Assembly: GCA_964539385.1 (NCBI GenBank)
Contig: CAZIJC010000001.1
Span: forward strand, 1 to 64,000
Direction of reading: 5' to 3'
Source of the DNA: JAUVZF01 sp964539385
GTDB taxonomy: Bacteria; Planctomycetota; Phycisphaerae; FEN-1346
Length of the DNA: 64,000 nt
A model generated the notes under the pieces. That model ran no database searches. It was not told where the DNA came from and worked only from the letters and a program-made list of their open reading frames with translations. Below, one piece after another: positions 34,301 to 41,622 of the stretch (position 1 is its first letter; every line of letters begins with the position of its first letter). The translations under genes and the position numbers were made by a program.

Positions 34301-34694
34301 CGCCATGCAGAACACGTACCTGGCCATCTTCCAGACGCTCGGCGCACTGGGCCTGTTGCTGGGGAGCGTCGGCCTGGGGGTCGTCGTTCTGCGGAACGTT
34401 CTGGAACGGCGCGGGGAATTGGCGCTGGCGCGGGCGGTGGGCTTTCGGACACGGTCGCTCGACTGGCTGGTCCTGGCCGAGCACTGGGGCCTTCTGGCCA
34501 TGGGCCTCGTCTGTGGCGTCGTGGCAGCCCTGGTCGCCGTGGCGCCGGTGATCTGGTCGGCAGCAGCGGCGGTGCCGTACCTGTCGCTGTCGGCGACGCT
34601 GGCGGCGGTGGCCGGAAGCGGCGTGCTGTGGACGTGGCTCGCCACGCGGTTCGCGCTTCGCGGCCCGCTGCTGGCAGCGTTGCGGAACGAATAG
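31344..34694 (+). CDS. ABC transporter permease with two FtsX domains
   Basis: 1116 residues. An N-terminal membrane helix (about 15-37, LGVVLGAAVATTVLVGALVV) is followed by a large periplasmic region, then three to four helices near 510-640 (FFLIIAALVLTGLLFALGAEQR, LMLAEGGTLTLIGAVVGTVGG, GAGVIVALLAIWL), a helix pair near 665-710, another periplasmic region, and the last helices near 990-1100 (LGALGLLLGSVGLGVVVL, GLLAMGLVCGVVAALVAV). The EQRAEETGVLMAVGFPAKRVRRL and ERRGELALARAVGFRTRSLDWL strings are the FtsX coupling-helix signature, twice. It is the MacB/LolCE/FtsX type that moves or releases substrates on the outer face, working with the upstream ATPase. Confidence 0.88.
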   Translation: MNLRTLVARSLRFHWRSHLGVVLGAAVATTVLVGALVVGDSVRWSLRRMALARLGETDRALVASERFFRAALAAQLSTAVRAPAAAVLQVRGMAAREDGAARVGDAQVLGVDGGFWAMGDLQPPLAAGAKAAAVINERCARALRVRAGDRIFVRFAKPTAVSLDAPLSGESERAEGFHLPVAFVAPDSGVGRFSLAANQVPPYNVIVPLAWLQDQLDLAGKANVLLLGAPAPGKGGSSASGALAEKFQLADAEHEVRSVPGRNTAELRTSRVFLDPPVVRAAAEANPAAVGVLTYLVNELRVGDRTTPYSMVTAIGPLSAGEESAKGESVAGLLPGNMADNEIVINTWLADDLGAKVGDELTLVYFVPGPMRKLETRSSTFRIRAVVAIEGAAADRTLTPDFPDLSDIDNCRDWRPGFEPDYDKIRTKDEQYWDDYRGTPKAFITLAAGQRMWKNRFGDLTAVRFPGMSKADAEGAILGRLRPAALGFFFQPVRKQALAASGQAMDFGQLFLGLSFFLIIAALVLTGLLFALGAEQRAEETGVLMAVGFPAKRVRRLMLAEGGTLTLIGAVVGTVGGVAYTRLVLWGLATVWQSAVGASDIVYHGSSTTLLVGGGAGVIVALLAIWLTLRRQARTPARELLTAGADAQRRVGLPPGVRPLLGLGLALACALGAAILLIVMGSAKGRAQAGVFFGAGALLLVAGLALCHAALARMAASSERRRLSPVGLGLRNATRRRGRSLATISLVAFGAFLVVAIGANRRPPVEDAGIRSSGTGGFRLWGQATLPVHHDLLSKDGRTQYALPDDLPQKVTEIVPMRVHEGDDASCLNLNRVQRPRLVGVQPEMLAHRKSFTFAETLGQLEKGENAWMLLAKRDQPDVVPAIGDAATIQWSLGKQVGDEMAYTDGRGREFRLRLVGALAGSILQGSLLISEEAFLERFPSESGYRMLLIDTPPENTKEVSGILSKQLADVGLAITPTADRLAELAAMQNTYLAIFQTLGALGLLLGSVGLGVVVLRNVLERRGELALARAVGFRTRSLDWLVLAEHWGLLAMGLVCGVVAALVAVAPVIWSAAAAVPYLSLSATLAAVAGSGVLWTWLATRFALRGPLLAALRNE

Positions 34695-34792
34695 CCGGCC
34701 GGCGGGTTCAATCTCCCGGGAAAGCCCGCGCACCGCGCCGCACGGGTTGATTTCGCAGGGGTCCGGGGGTACGATAGTGCGGAAGCGAGACG

Positions 34793-34830
34793 GGGTCAGG
34801 CCCTTCCGAGACGGGGGCTGACCCTTTTTT
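34793..34830 (+). terminator. stem-loop with T-tract after the ABC permease
   Basis: GGGTCAG at 34793-34799 pairs with CTGACCC at 34818-34824, with an inner CCC/GGG pair, followed by six T. It is 13 bases before the next start codon, so it may regulate that gene rather than only end the ABC transcript. It resembles 22251-22286. Confidence 0.5.
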
Positions 34831-34842
34831 GCGGGGAGCCGT

Positions 34843-36279
34843 ATGAAGGCCTTTCTTCTGAGAGCGATTCCGGTCACCCTGGCGCTTGCGGGCATCCTGT
34901 CCGTGACGCTGTGGCTGAGGGCCACGCCGGCGTACGATCTGAAGAGGCGGACCGAGGTGGCGGGCCGGGGCGGGCTCCGGAAGGTGGAGGTCTCGTTCCC
35001 CGGAGACTTCCAGGCCGGCGACGGCCAACCGGCCGACCTGCGCGGTTCCTGGCCGCGCTTCCGCGGCGCCCGCTATGACGCCGTCAGCACGGAGGCCGTC
35101 CGGTTGGCCCGCACGTGGCCGCAGGGCGGGCCCAAGGCGCTGTGGAGCATCCCCGTGGGCATCGGGTACGCCGGGCCGGCGGTCAACCGCGGCCGCGTGT
35201 ACCTGCTGGACTACGATGAAACGAAGGAGGCCGACACGCTGCGGTGCCTGTCGCTGGCCGACGGCGCCGAGATCTGGCGGCGATGGTACCAGATCCCCAC
35301 CGTCAGCGATCACGGCATCTCGCGGACCGTCCCGGCCGTGACCGACCGGTCTGTGGTGACGTTCGGCCCGAACTGCCACGTCATGTGCGTCGATGCCGAG
35401 ACGGGCGACTTCCGCTGGGGCATCGACCTCGTGAAGGAGTACGGGGCCAGGGTGCCGAAGTGGTACGCCGGCCAGTGCCCGCTGATCGACGGCGGCCGGG
35501 CCATCCTTGCCCCGGCCGGCAAAGACGTCCTGATGATGGCCGTCGAGTGCGAGTCCGACGGGGTGGTGGCCTGGAAAACGCCGAACCGTCGCGGCTGGAA
35601 GATGACCCATTCCTCGATCATCCCGATGGACTTGGGATCCTGGCGGATGTACATCTATTGCGCCAGCGGCGGCGTCGTTGGCGTGGCCGCCGAGGACGGG
35701 CCGGGCCACAAGGCCGGCGACGTCCTGTGGGAGTGCCCCCAGTGGCAGGTCCGTTTCGCCAACGCTCCGAGCCCCGTCGTCATCGGCGGCGGGCACGTGC
35801 TGCTGTCGGGCGGGTACGGCAGCGGCAGCATGATGATCCGAATCGTCGAGGAAGGCGAAGGGCTTGCCTGCAAGGTGGTTTGGCGGCTGGAGAAGTCCGG
35901 CCAGTTCGGTTCCGAGCAGCAGACGCCGCTGTTCTACAACGGACACATCTTCGGCGTTCTTCCGAAGGAGGCGCGGCCGCTCGGCGAGCAACTCATCTGC
36001 ATGGACCTGGAGGGCAAACACCTCTGGACAAGCGGGCGGGCGAACCGGTTCGGTCTCGGCTCGTACATGATCGCCGATGGGCTGATCTTCGTGATGGATG
36101 ACGAGGGCCTCTTGACGCTGGCCGAGGCCACGGCCGAAGGTTACAAACCGCTCGCCCGGGCCAAGGTGCTCGACGGGCACGAGACGTGGGCGCCGCTGGC
36201 CATCGCGGGCGGACGGCTCCTCGTTCGAGATCTGAAGAGGCTGCTCTGCCTGGACGTGCGCAAGGCGGGCCGGGAGTAG
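34843..36279 (+). CDS. PQQ-type beta-propeller protein of the electron-transfer module
   Basis: 478 residues from ATG 34843 with GGGGAG upstream. The N-terminus MKAFLLRAIPVTLALAGILSVTLWLRA is a membrane anchor or signal. The mature part starts WPRFRGARYDAV, a phrase common in Planctomycete PQQ propellers, and has blade ends CLSLADGAEIWRRW, CVDAETGDFRWGI and LWSIPVGIGY-type strands. It is the first gene of a run whose other members (NHL, Tat Fe-S, NosR-like, second PQQ) point to envelope electron transfer. Confidence 0.75.
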   Translation: MKAFLLRAIPVTLALAGILSVTLWLRATPAYDLKRRTEVAGRGGLRKVEVSFPGDFQAGDGQPADLRGSWPRFRGARYDAVSTEAVRLARTWPQGGPKALWSIPVGIGYAGPAVNRGRVYLLDYDETKEADTLRCLSLADGAEIWRRWYQIPTVSDHGISRTVPAVTDRSVVTFGPNCHVMCVDAETGDFRWGIDLVKEYGARVPKWYAGQCPLIDGGRAILAPAGKDVLMMAVECESDGVVAWKTPNRRGWKMTHSSIIPMDLGSWRMYIYCASGGVVGVAAEDGPGHKAGDVLWECPQWQVRFANAPSPVVIGGGHVLLSGGYGSGSMMIRIVEEGEGLACKVVWRLEKSGQFGSEQQTPLFYNGHIFGVLPKEARPLGEQLICMDLEGKHLWTSGRANRFGLGSYMIADGLIFVMDDEGLLTLAEATAEGYKPLARAKVLDGHETWAPLAIAGGRLLVRDLKRLLCLDVRKAGRE

Positions 36280-36284
36280 CGGAC

Positions 36285-37247
36285 ATGGCACAGTGGAAAC
36301 CGAGCGGCCTGGGGCCGGAGTTCACGTACGACCTGACGGAACTCAAGAAGGTCGATCCGGCGCTCATCCACTACGAGCAGGCCGCATCCGTGCCGACCGG
36401 CATGATGAAGCCGAAAGGCATCGCCGTCGGCGCAGACGGGCACCTGTTCGTCGCAGGCGACGGGGGCGTGCGGGTGTTCGACCCCGCGGGCAAAACCGTC
36501 TTGCAGTTCGACGCCTCAAGGTTCGGAATTGCTAAAGGGGTGTTCGACGCCGCCGGCAAACCCGTCTTGCAGTTCAAGACGGGCGGCGAGCCGCACTGCA
36601 TCGCCCTCGGCAAGACCGGCACGGTTTACGTCGGGATGAAAGACCACGTCGAAGTGTACGACGTATCGCTCAAACGCACGGCCGCATGGAAGGGCCTGGG
36701 CGAGAGAGCATACGTGACGAGTGTGGCCGCCGGCGAGGCCGACGTGTTCGTGGCCGACGCCGGCAACCGGGTGCTGCTGCGGTACGATACGTCGGGGAAG
36801 TTGCTGAACCGAATCGGCGAGGAAGATGCCGCGAAACATGCCCCGGGTCTCGTTGTGCCAAGCCCGTACTTCGACGTGGCCCTCGGGCCGGAAGGGATGC
36901 TGTGGCTCACCAACCCCGGTCGGCGGCGCGTGGAGTGCTACACGTACGACGGTGCGTTTCGCTTCGCGTGGGGGAAGTTCTCGATGAAGATCGAGGGCTT
37001 TTGCGGATGCTGCAACCCGACGCACCTGGCCATCGACACCGACGGCAACTTCATCACCAGCGAGAAAGGACTGCCGCGCGTCAAGGTGCACGACGACGAG
37101 GGTAACTTCAAGAGCGTCGTGGCGGCGCCCGCCGACTTCGCCGACGGCACCGTGGGTCTGGACCTGGCGGTGGACGCGAAAGGGCGAATCCTGGTGCTCG
37201 ACCCCAAGCGGCGCGAGGTGCGCATCTTTGTGAAAAAGCGATCGTGA
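36285..37247 (+). CDS. NHL-repeat beta-propeller protein
   Basis: 320 residues, from ATG 36285, 5 bases after the previous stop. It has NHL-type blades (GIAVGADGHLFVAGDGGVRVF, ADVFVADAGNRVLLRYDTS, LALGPEG-like DVALGPEGMLWLTNPG, HLAIDTDGNFITSEKG, LAVDAKGRILVLDPK). The EGFCGCCNPTHLAIDTDG phrase with CxCC may bind a metal or heme. It has no signal peptide, so it may be cytoplasmic or exported with a partner. Such proteins with this CGCCNP motif sit beside NosR-like genes in related genomes, which fits the following genes. Confidence 0.75.
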   Translation: MAQWKPSGLGPEFTYDLTELKKVDPALIHYEQAASVPTGMMKPKGIAVGADGHLFVAGDGGVRVFDPAGKTVLQFDASRFGIAKGVFDAAGKPVLQFKTGGEPHCIALGKTGTVYVGMKDHVEVYDVSLKRTAAWKGLGERAYVTSVAAGEADVFVADAGNRVLLRYDTSGKLLNRIGEEDAAKHAPGLVVPSPYFDVALGPEGMLWLTNPGRRRVECYTYDGAFRFAWGKFSMKIEGFCGCCNPTHLAIDTDGNFITSEKGLPRVKVHDDEGNFKSVVAAPADFADGTVGLDLAVDAKGRILVLDPKRREVRIFVKKRS

Positions 37248-37425
37248 ATTTGAGATTTGAGACTTGAAATTCTCTGAGATCTGAGATGTGAAATCTCAGG
37301 ATTTGAGATTTGAGACTTGAAATCTTCTGAGATCTGAGATGTGAAGTCTCAGGATTTGAGATTTGAAATTTCCTGAGATGTGAGATGTGAAATCTCAGGA
37401 TTTGAGATTTCAGATAGCAGATTTG
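37248..37425 (+). repeat. tandem repeat of a 53-bp AT-rich unit
   Basis: Units at 37248-37300 and 37301-37353 (53 bases each), a 46-base version at 37354-37399, and a partial start at 37400-37425. The theme is ATTTGAGATTTGAGACTTGA with GAGATCTGAGATGTGAAATC. It is much richer in A and T than the surroundings, lies in the gap between the NHL gene and the small Tat protein gene, and has no coding frame. Confidence 0.8.
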
Positions 37426-37454
37426 CGACGGCAGACGGCTGGAAGGAGTAGCGC

Positions 37455-37718
37455 ATGACCAGACACAGGGACCGGTCCGAGCGGCGGCGCGAGTTCCTGC
37501 GCAGCCTCGTGCGGTACCCCGTCCTGGGTGCGCTGGGACTCTTGGGAGGCCGCCTGGTGAACAGGCAGGCCGGCACGGGCCCCATCCGGGCCGGCCGGAA
37601 GTGCAGCAACCGCGGCATCTGCCGGGGATGCCTCCGGCTCTCAACGTGCTGCCTGCCGCAGGCGTTGATGGCCCGCAACGTCCTCGACCGTGATGGGCCA
37701 AGGCGTCCCACTTTTTAG
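37455..37718 (+). CDS. small Tat-type Cys-rich exported protein
   Basis: 87 residues from ATG 37455. An RRREFLR string near residue 10-16 fits the twin-arginine motif, and the following YPVLGALGLLGGRLVNRQ is the hydrophobic part. The mature tail has Cys50, 56, 59, 65 and 66 (RKCSNRGICRGC then STCCLPQ), enough for a small metal or Fe-S site. The stop TAG at 37716-37718 lies in a TTTTAGCCGCGACCCGC repeat. Its place between the NHL and Tat ferredoxin genes suggests a matching electron carrier. Confidence 0.6.
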   Translation: MTRHRDRSERRREFLRSLVRYPVLGALGLLGGRLVNRQAGTGPIRAGRKCSNRGICRGCLRLSTCCLPQALMARNVLDRDGPRRPTF

Positions 37719-37790
37719 CCGCGACCCGCCCGGCAGGCCGATCGCGCACGGCGCCGGGATGCCAGGCAGCACCTTTTAGCCGCGACCCGC
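37713..37790. repeat. two copies of a 17-bp word around the small gene's end
   Basis: TTTTAGCCGCGACCCGC is found at 37713-37729 and again at 37774-37790, 61 bases apart. The first copy supplies the stop codon of the small Tat gene. Confidence 0.6.
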
Positions 37791-37836
37791 TTGTCCGCCG
37801 AAGCCTTGGCGGAGGCGGAAAGGGGAGCGCGTAACG

Positions 37837-38421
37837 ATGCCGACAGACAACGCCACCGACACCACGATCACCCGCCGCAACCTGTTCCGCAAAGGCGGTC
37901 TGGCCGCCGGCGCAGCAGTTGTGACCGGGACGGCCGCCGCCCTGGCTGCAAAAGGACGCTCGGACGGAACGGTCTGGCAGATCGATCCGGAAAAGTGCAT
38001 CCAGTGCGGCAACTGCGCGACGTACTGCGTGCTGGACCCGAGCGCGGTCAAGTGCGTGCACGCGCTCAAACTGTGCGGCTACTGCGACCTGTGCTTCGCC
38101 TACTTTTCGCCGGGCTTCGAACCGGAAGCCGGCATCGAGGTGCCCGCCGTCGAGAGCCAGTTGTGCCCGACCGAGGCCATCAAGCGGCGCTGGATCGAAG
38201 GACCACACTACGAGTACACCATCGACGAGGAACTGTGCATCGGGTGCGGCAAGTGCATCAAGGGATGCAACAATTTCGGCAACGGCTCGCTCTTCCTCCA
38301 GGTCATGCACAACCGCTGTGTGAACTGCAACGAGTGCTCCATCGCCGAAGCGTGCCCGTCGGATGCGTTTCAGCGCGTGCCCGCCGACCACCCCTACCTT
38401 CTGAAAGGCGAGGACCACTAA
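37837..38421 (+). CDS. Tat-exported polyferredoxin
   Basis: 194 residues, ATG 37837. The TRRNLFRKGG motif near residue 12 is a twin-arginine signal, followed by a hydrophobic AAGAAVVTGTAAALA. Four cysteine clusters are visible: CIQCGNCATYC, CGYCDLC, CIGCGKCIKGC and CVNCNECSIAEACP, so it could bind three to four 4Fe-4S centres. It is an exported electron carrier in a PQQ/NosR-like module. The gene for the membrane partner starts 2 bases downstream. Confidence 0.8.
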   Translation: MPTDNATDTTITRRNLFRKGGLAAGAAVVTGTAAALAAKGRSDGTVWQIDPEKCIQCGNCATYCVLDPSAVKCVHALKLCGYCDLCFAYFSPGFEPEAGIEVPAVESQLCPTEAIKRRWIEGPHYEYTIDEELCIGCGKCIKGCNNFGNGSLFLQVMHNRCVNCNECSIAEACPSDAFQRVPADHPYLLKGEDH

Positions 38422-38423
38422 GT

Positions 38424-39758
38424 TTGAGACACTCTGTGCCCATTCTCGTGGCCCTCTTCCTGATGCCGGCGGCGTCGGCGCTTGGGGCCGAGCGTTTCGC
38501 GCTGCCCAAGTTCAAGAGCGGGTACGAGTTGCCGCCGCTTGAAGTCCCGCCGGCGAGTGCCGATGCGCTCGAGTACCTCGACGTCGCCGCCCTGGCGGCA
38601 GCGCTGGCGCTGGCATCGTACCTGGCGCTGCGTGCACGGTCGCGGCGGGCGCTGTGGGTGCTGATGGCCGCCTCGCTTGTGTACTTCGGTTTCTATCGCG
38701 GCGGGTGCATCTGCTCCATCGGCGCCATCCAGAACGTGGCCCTTGCGCTGTTGGACAACGGATACGCGATACCGTTTACCGCCGTCGCGTTCTTCGTGAT
38801 TCCGCTGGCGGTCACGCTTCTCGCCGGCCGAACGTTCTGCGCAGCCGTGTGCCCGCTGGGGGCGCTCCAGGACATCGTTGCGGTGCGGCCGCTTCGCGTG
38901 CCCGCGTGGCTGGACCACGGACTGGGACTCCTGGCCTACGTGTACCTTGGCGCGGCGGTGCTGTTCGCCGCCACAGGCGCGGCGTTTCTCATCTGCGAGT
39001 ACGATCCGTTTGTGGCGATCTTCCGCCTGGTTCCTTTCACGCGCCCCAATGCCATGATGGAAGCGTTCGGCGGCAGCACGGGGATGCTGGTCCTCGGCGC
39101 GGGGTTCGTGCTGGTGGGCCTCTTTATCGCGCGGCCGTACTGCCGGTGGCTGTGTCCGTATGGGGCGATCCTGCGGCTGCTGTCGCGCGCGTCGAAGTGG
39201 CACGTCACGATCACCCCGGACGATTGCGTCCACTGTACGCTGTGCGAAGATGCCTGCCCCTTCGGCGCGATCGCCAAACCGACGACCGACTTGCCACGCC
39301 CCGACCGCCTGATCGACCGCCGCCGCCTCGCACTGCTGCTGATCCTCGTCCCGCTGCTGCTGGCGGGCGGCGGCTACTTCGGACGGTGGCTCGGCGAACC
39401 GTTCTCGCGCGTGCACTTCACGGTGCAGCAGGCCCAGCGCGTCCGCCTCGAGGAGACCGGCCAAATCACCGGCACCGACGACATCAGCGACGCGTTCTAC
39501 AAGACGCAGCGGCCGCGAGAGGAACTCTACGCCGAGGCCGACGCCATCCGCGGCCGCTTCGACATCGGCGGCACCCTCCTGGGGATCTGGGCCGGGCTGG
39601 TCGTCGCCGTGAAACTCATCCACCTGTCCGTCTATCGCACGCGGACTGATTACGAGCCCGACCGCGCCACGTGCCTGTCGTGCGGCCGATGTTTCAAATA
39701 CTGCCCGGTTGAACGGAAGCGCCTCAAAACACTTAAGGGTGAACCGACAACGCCATGA
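38424..39758 (+). CDS. NosR/NapH-like membrane 4Fe-4S protein
   Basis: 444 residues from a TTG at 38424 (the upstream frame is open but overlaps the ferredoxin gene); GTG 38436 is also possible. A signal-like RHSVPILVALFLMPAASALG leads to several membrane helices with the CICSIG, FCAAVCPLGALQDIV and CRWLCPYGAILRLL motifs of the NapH/NosR family, then a ferredoxin pair CVHCTLCEDACPFGA, and near the C-terminus CLSCGRCFKYCP. Such proteins move electrons from the quinol pool to a periplasmic partner. It overlaps the next gene by 4 bases. Confidence 0.8.
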   Translation: MRHSVPILVALFLMPAASALGAERFALPKFKSGYELPPLEVPPASADALEYLDVAALAAALALASYLALRARSRRALWVLMAASLVYFGFYRGGCICSIGAIQNVALALLDNGYAIPFTAVAFFVIPLAVTLLAGRTFCAAVCPLGALQDIVAVRPLRVPAWLDHGLGLLAYVYLGAAVLFAATGAAFLICEYDPFVAIFRLVPFTRPNAMMEAFGGSTGMLVLGAGFVLVGLFIARPYCRWLCPYGAILRLLSRASKWHVTITPDDCVHCTLCEDACPFGAIAKPTTDLPRPDRLIDRRRLALLLILVPLLLAGGGYFGRWLGEPFSRVHFTVQQAQRVRLEETGQITGTDDISDAFYKTQRPREELYAEADAIRGRFDIGGTLLGIWAGLVVAVKLIHLSVYRTRTDYEPDRATCLSCGRCFKYCPVERKRLKTLKGEPTTP

Positions 39759-41548
39759 CCGCCGACGCCAACAAACCGACCGACGCCGACAAGACCAACG
39801 ATGCCCGGCAGGCCCGCCAGGACGAACTGGCCCGGGTCCGATACCAGGCGGCCGTGGGAACCGCCATCGTGGCCGGCACGTTCTGCCTGCTGGTCGGCGT
39901 GACGCTGGCCGTCGCGCACTTCCAGAGAACGACGGTGGGGCTCGATGAATCCGAGGAACTCAATAACCTGAGAAACGCGCTGCTCAAGGTCTCGGACCCC
40001 GAGGACCGCAAGGTCATTCGCGAAGACATCCGGCGGCGAGACCTCGAGTTGCGCCAGGACTTCTTCGGCCGCCGCGCGTTCGCCAAGACCGGCGGGTACC
40101 TGCTCCTGGCCGGCCTGGCCGTCTTCATCGCCGGCGCGGGCCTTGCCGCCGCCTGCCGCAAACGGCTGCCGTCGCCGCTCCGCGCCGACCAGCGCAAGCC
40201 GGCCATCGGCGCCCAGGCGGCACGGTGGGCGGTGACCGTCGTCGCGGTAACGCTCGTCGCCGGCGGCGTCTTCGTGATCGCCTACTACGGCGGCGCACCG
40301 GACGGCGAAGCACTGGACGGCGGCGGTCAGGCGGTTGCCGTCAAGGACCCGCCCGGCCGCGAAGAGATCCGCAAACACTGGCCGCGTTTCCGCGGGCCGG
40401 ACGGTTCCGGCCACAGCGCCTACACGAACATCCCCACCACCTGGAACGGCAAGACGGGCGAGAACATCCTCTGGAAGACGCCCGTGCCGCTGCCCGGCGA
40501 GAACTCGCCCGTCGTGTGGGGCGACCGTGTTTTCCTCTCCGGCGCGACGGAACAGCGGCGCGAGGTCTACTGCTTCAGCGCCGCCGACGGCAAACTCCTC
40601 TGGCAGAAACCGGTCTCGACACCCGCCGGGAGCATGACCGAGCCACCCGAAATCCTCGAAGATACCGGCTTTGCCTGCCCCACCTGTGCGACCGACGGTC
40701 GCTTCGTCTGCGCCATCTTCGCCAACGCCGACATCGCATGCTTCGACGTCGATGGCCGAGAGCGGTGGGTCCGCAACCTCGGCGCGTTCAAGAACACCTA
40801 CGGCTACGCCTCGTCGCTCCATATCTACCGCAACACCCTCCTCGTGCTCGTGGACCAGGGCACACCGAGCAAGCCGCTGTCATACCTGCTGGCGCTCGAC
40901 CTGGTGACGGGCAAGACGGCCTGGCGAACCGACCGGCCCGTCTCGGGTTCCTGGGCGACGCCCATCCTCGCCCACACCGCCAAGCGCGAAGAGTTCATCG
41001 CCGTCGGCTGCCCGTGGGTCATCGCCTACAACCCCGCCGACGGGAAGGAACTGTGGCGGGCCAAGGTCCTCGACGGCGACGTGGCCCCCTCGCCCGTCTA
41101 CCACTCCGGCACGGTTCTTGCGGTCAACACGGGGGCACAGTTAACCGCCATCCCGACGGGCGGCTCCGGCGACATCACCAAAACCGGCATCGCCTGGACC
41201 GCCGAGGACGGGCTGCCGGATATCGTCAGCCCCGTGACCGACGGCAAAGTGGTGCTCCTGGTGACCACCGACGGCCTCCTGACCTGCTACGCCGCCGCCG
41301 ACGGCAAACTCCTGTGGGAACATGAGATCGACGCCGTCTTCATGTCGTCGCCCGGCCTGGTCGGCGATCGTGTCTACCTGATGGACGAGAAGGGCGTGAT
41401 GCGCATCTTCACCGCCGCCGGCGGCTACAAGGAAGTGGCCAAGGCCGAACTGGGGGAGAAATCGCACTCCTCCCCCGCCTTTCTCAACGGACGCCTTTAC
41501 CTGCACGGCAAGAAACACCTGTTCTGCATCGCAAAGAAGACCGACTAG
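39755..41548 (+). CDS. membrane-anchored PQQ-type beta-propeller protein
   Basis: 597 residues; start codon overlaps the previous stop as ATGA. The N-terminus has three hydrophobic segments: about 35-52 (VGTAIVAGTFCLLVGVTLAV), ~108-127, and ~155-175, and then a long exported domain starting HWPRFRGPDGSGHSAYTN. The propeller includes CFSAADGKLLWQKPV, AYNPADGKELWRAKVL, CYAAADGKLLWEHEI and the ending RLYLHGKKHLFCI. It closes the module and is followed by a pair of hairpin copies. Confidence 0.8.
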   Translation: MTADANKPTDADKTNDARQARQDELARVRYQAAVGTAIVAGTFCLLVGVTLAVAHFQRTTVGLDESEELNNLRNALLKVSDPEDRKVIREDIRRRDLELRQDFFGRRAFAKTGGYLLLAGLAVFIAGAGLAAACRKRLPSPLRADQRKPAIGAQAARWAVTVVAVTLVAGGVFVIAYYGGAPDGEALDGGGQAVAVKDPPGREEIRKHWPRFRGPDGSGHSAYTNIPTTWNGKTGENILWKTPVPLPGENSPVVWGDRVFLSGATEQRREVYCFSAADGKLLWQKPVSTPAGSMTEPPEILEDTGFACPTCATDGRFVCAIFANADIACFDVDGRERWVRNLGAFKNTYGYASSLHIYRNTLLVLVDQGTPSKPLSYLLALDLVTGKTAWRTDRPVSGSWATPILAHTAKREEFIAVGCPWVIAYNPADGKELWRAKVLDGDVAPSPVYHSGTVLAVNTGAQLTAIPTGGSGDITKTGIAWTAEDGLPDIVSPVTDGKVVLLVTTDGLLTCYAAADGKLLWEHEIDAVFMSSPGLVGDRVYLMDEKGVMRIFTAAGGYKEVAKAELGEKSHSSPAFLNGRLYLHGKKHLFCIAKKTD

Positions 41549-41607
41549 CCCCGCCTGGCAAGGCGGGGTCGAAGCCCCGACCAGCCCCGCCTGGCAAGGC
41601 GGGGTCG
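41547..41607. repeat. two tandem hairpins in the gap before the NuoEF fusion
   Basis: AGCCCCGCCTGGCAAGGCGG is present at 41547 and again at 41583, 36 bases apart; each is a CCCCGCCT-ggc-AAGGCGGGG hairpin. The first copy overlaps the TAG stop of the PQQ gene. Confidence 0.7.
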
Positions 41608-41622
41608 CAGTGTGGTTGACCC

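Noticed and set aside
37248..37425. Tandem repeat considered as a CRISPR array
   Set aside because: Units are directly joined without unique spacers, only three to four in number, and there are no cas genes.
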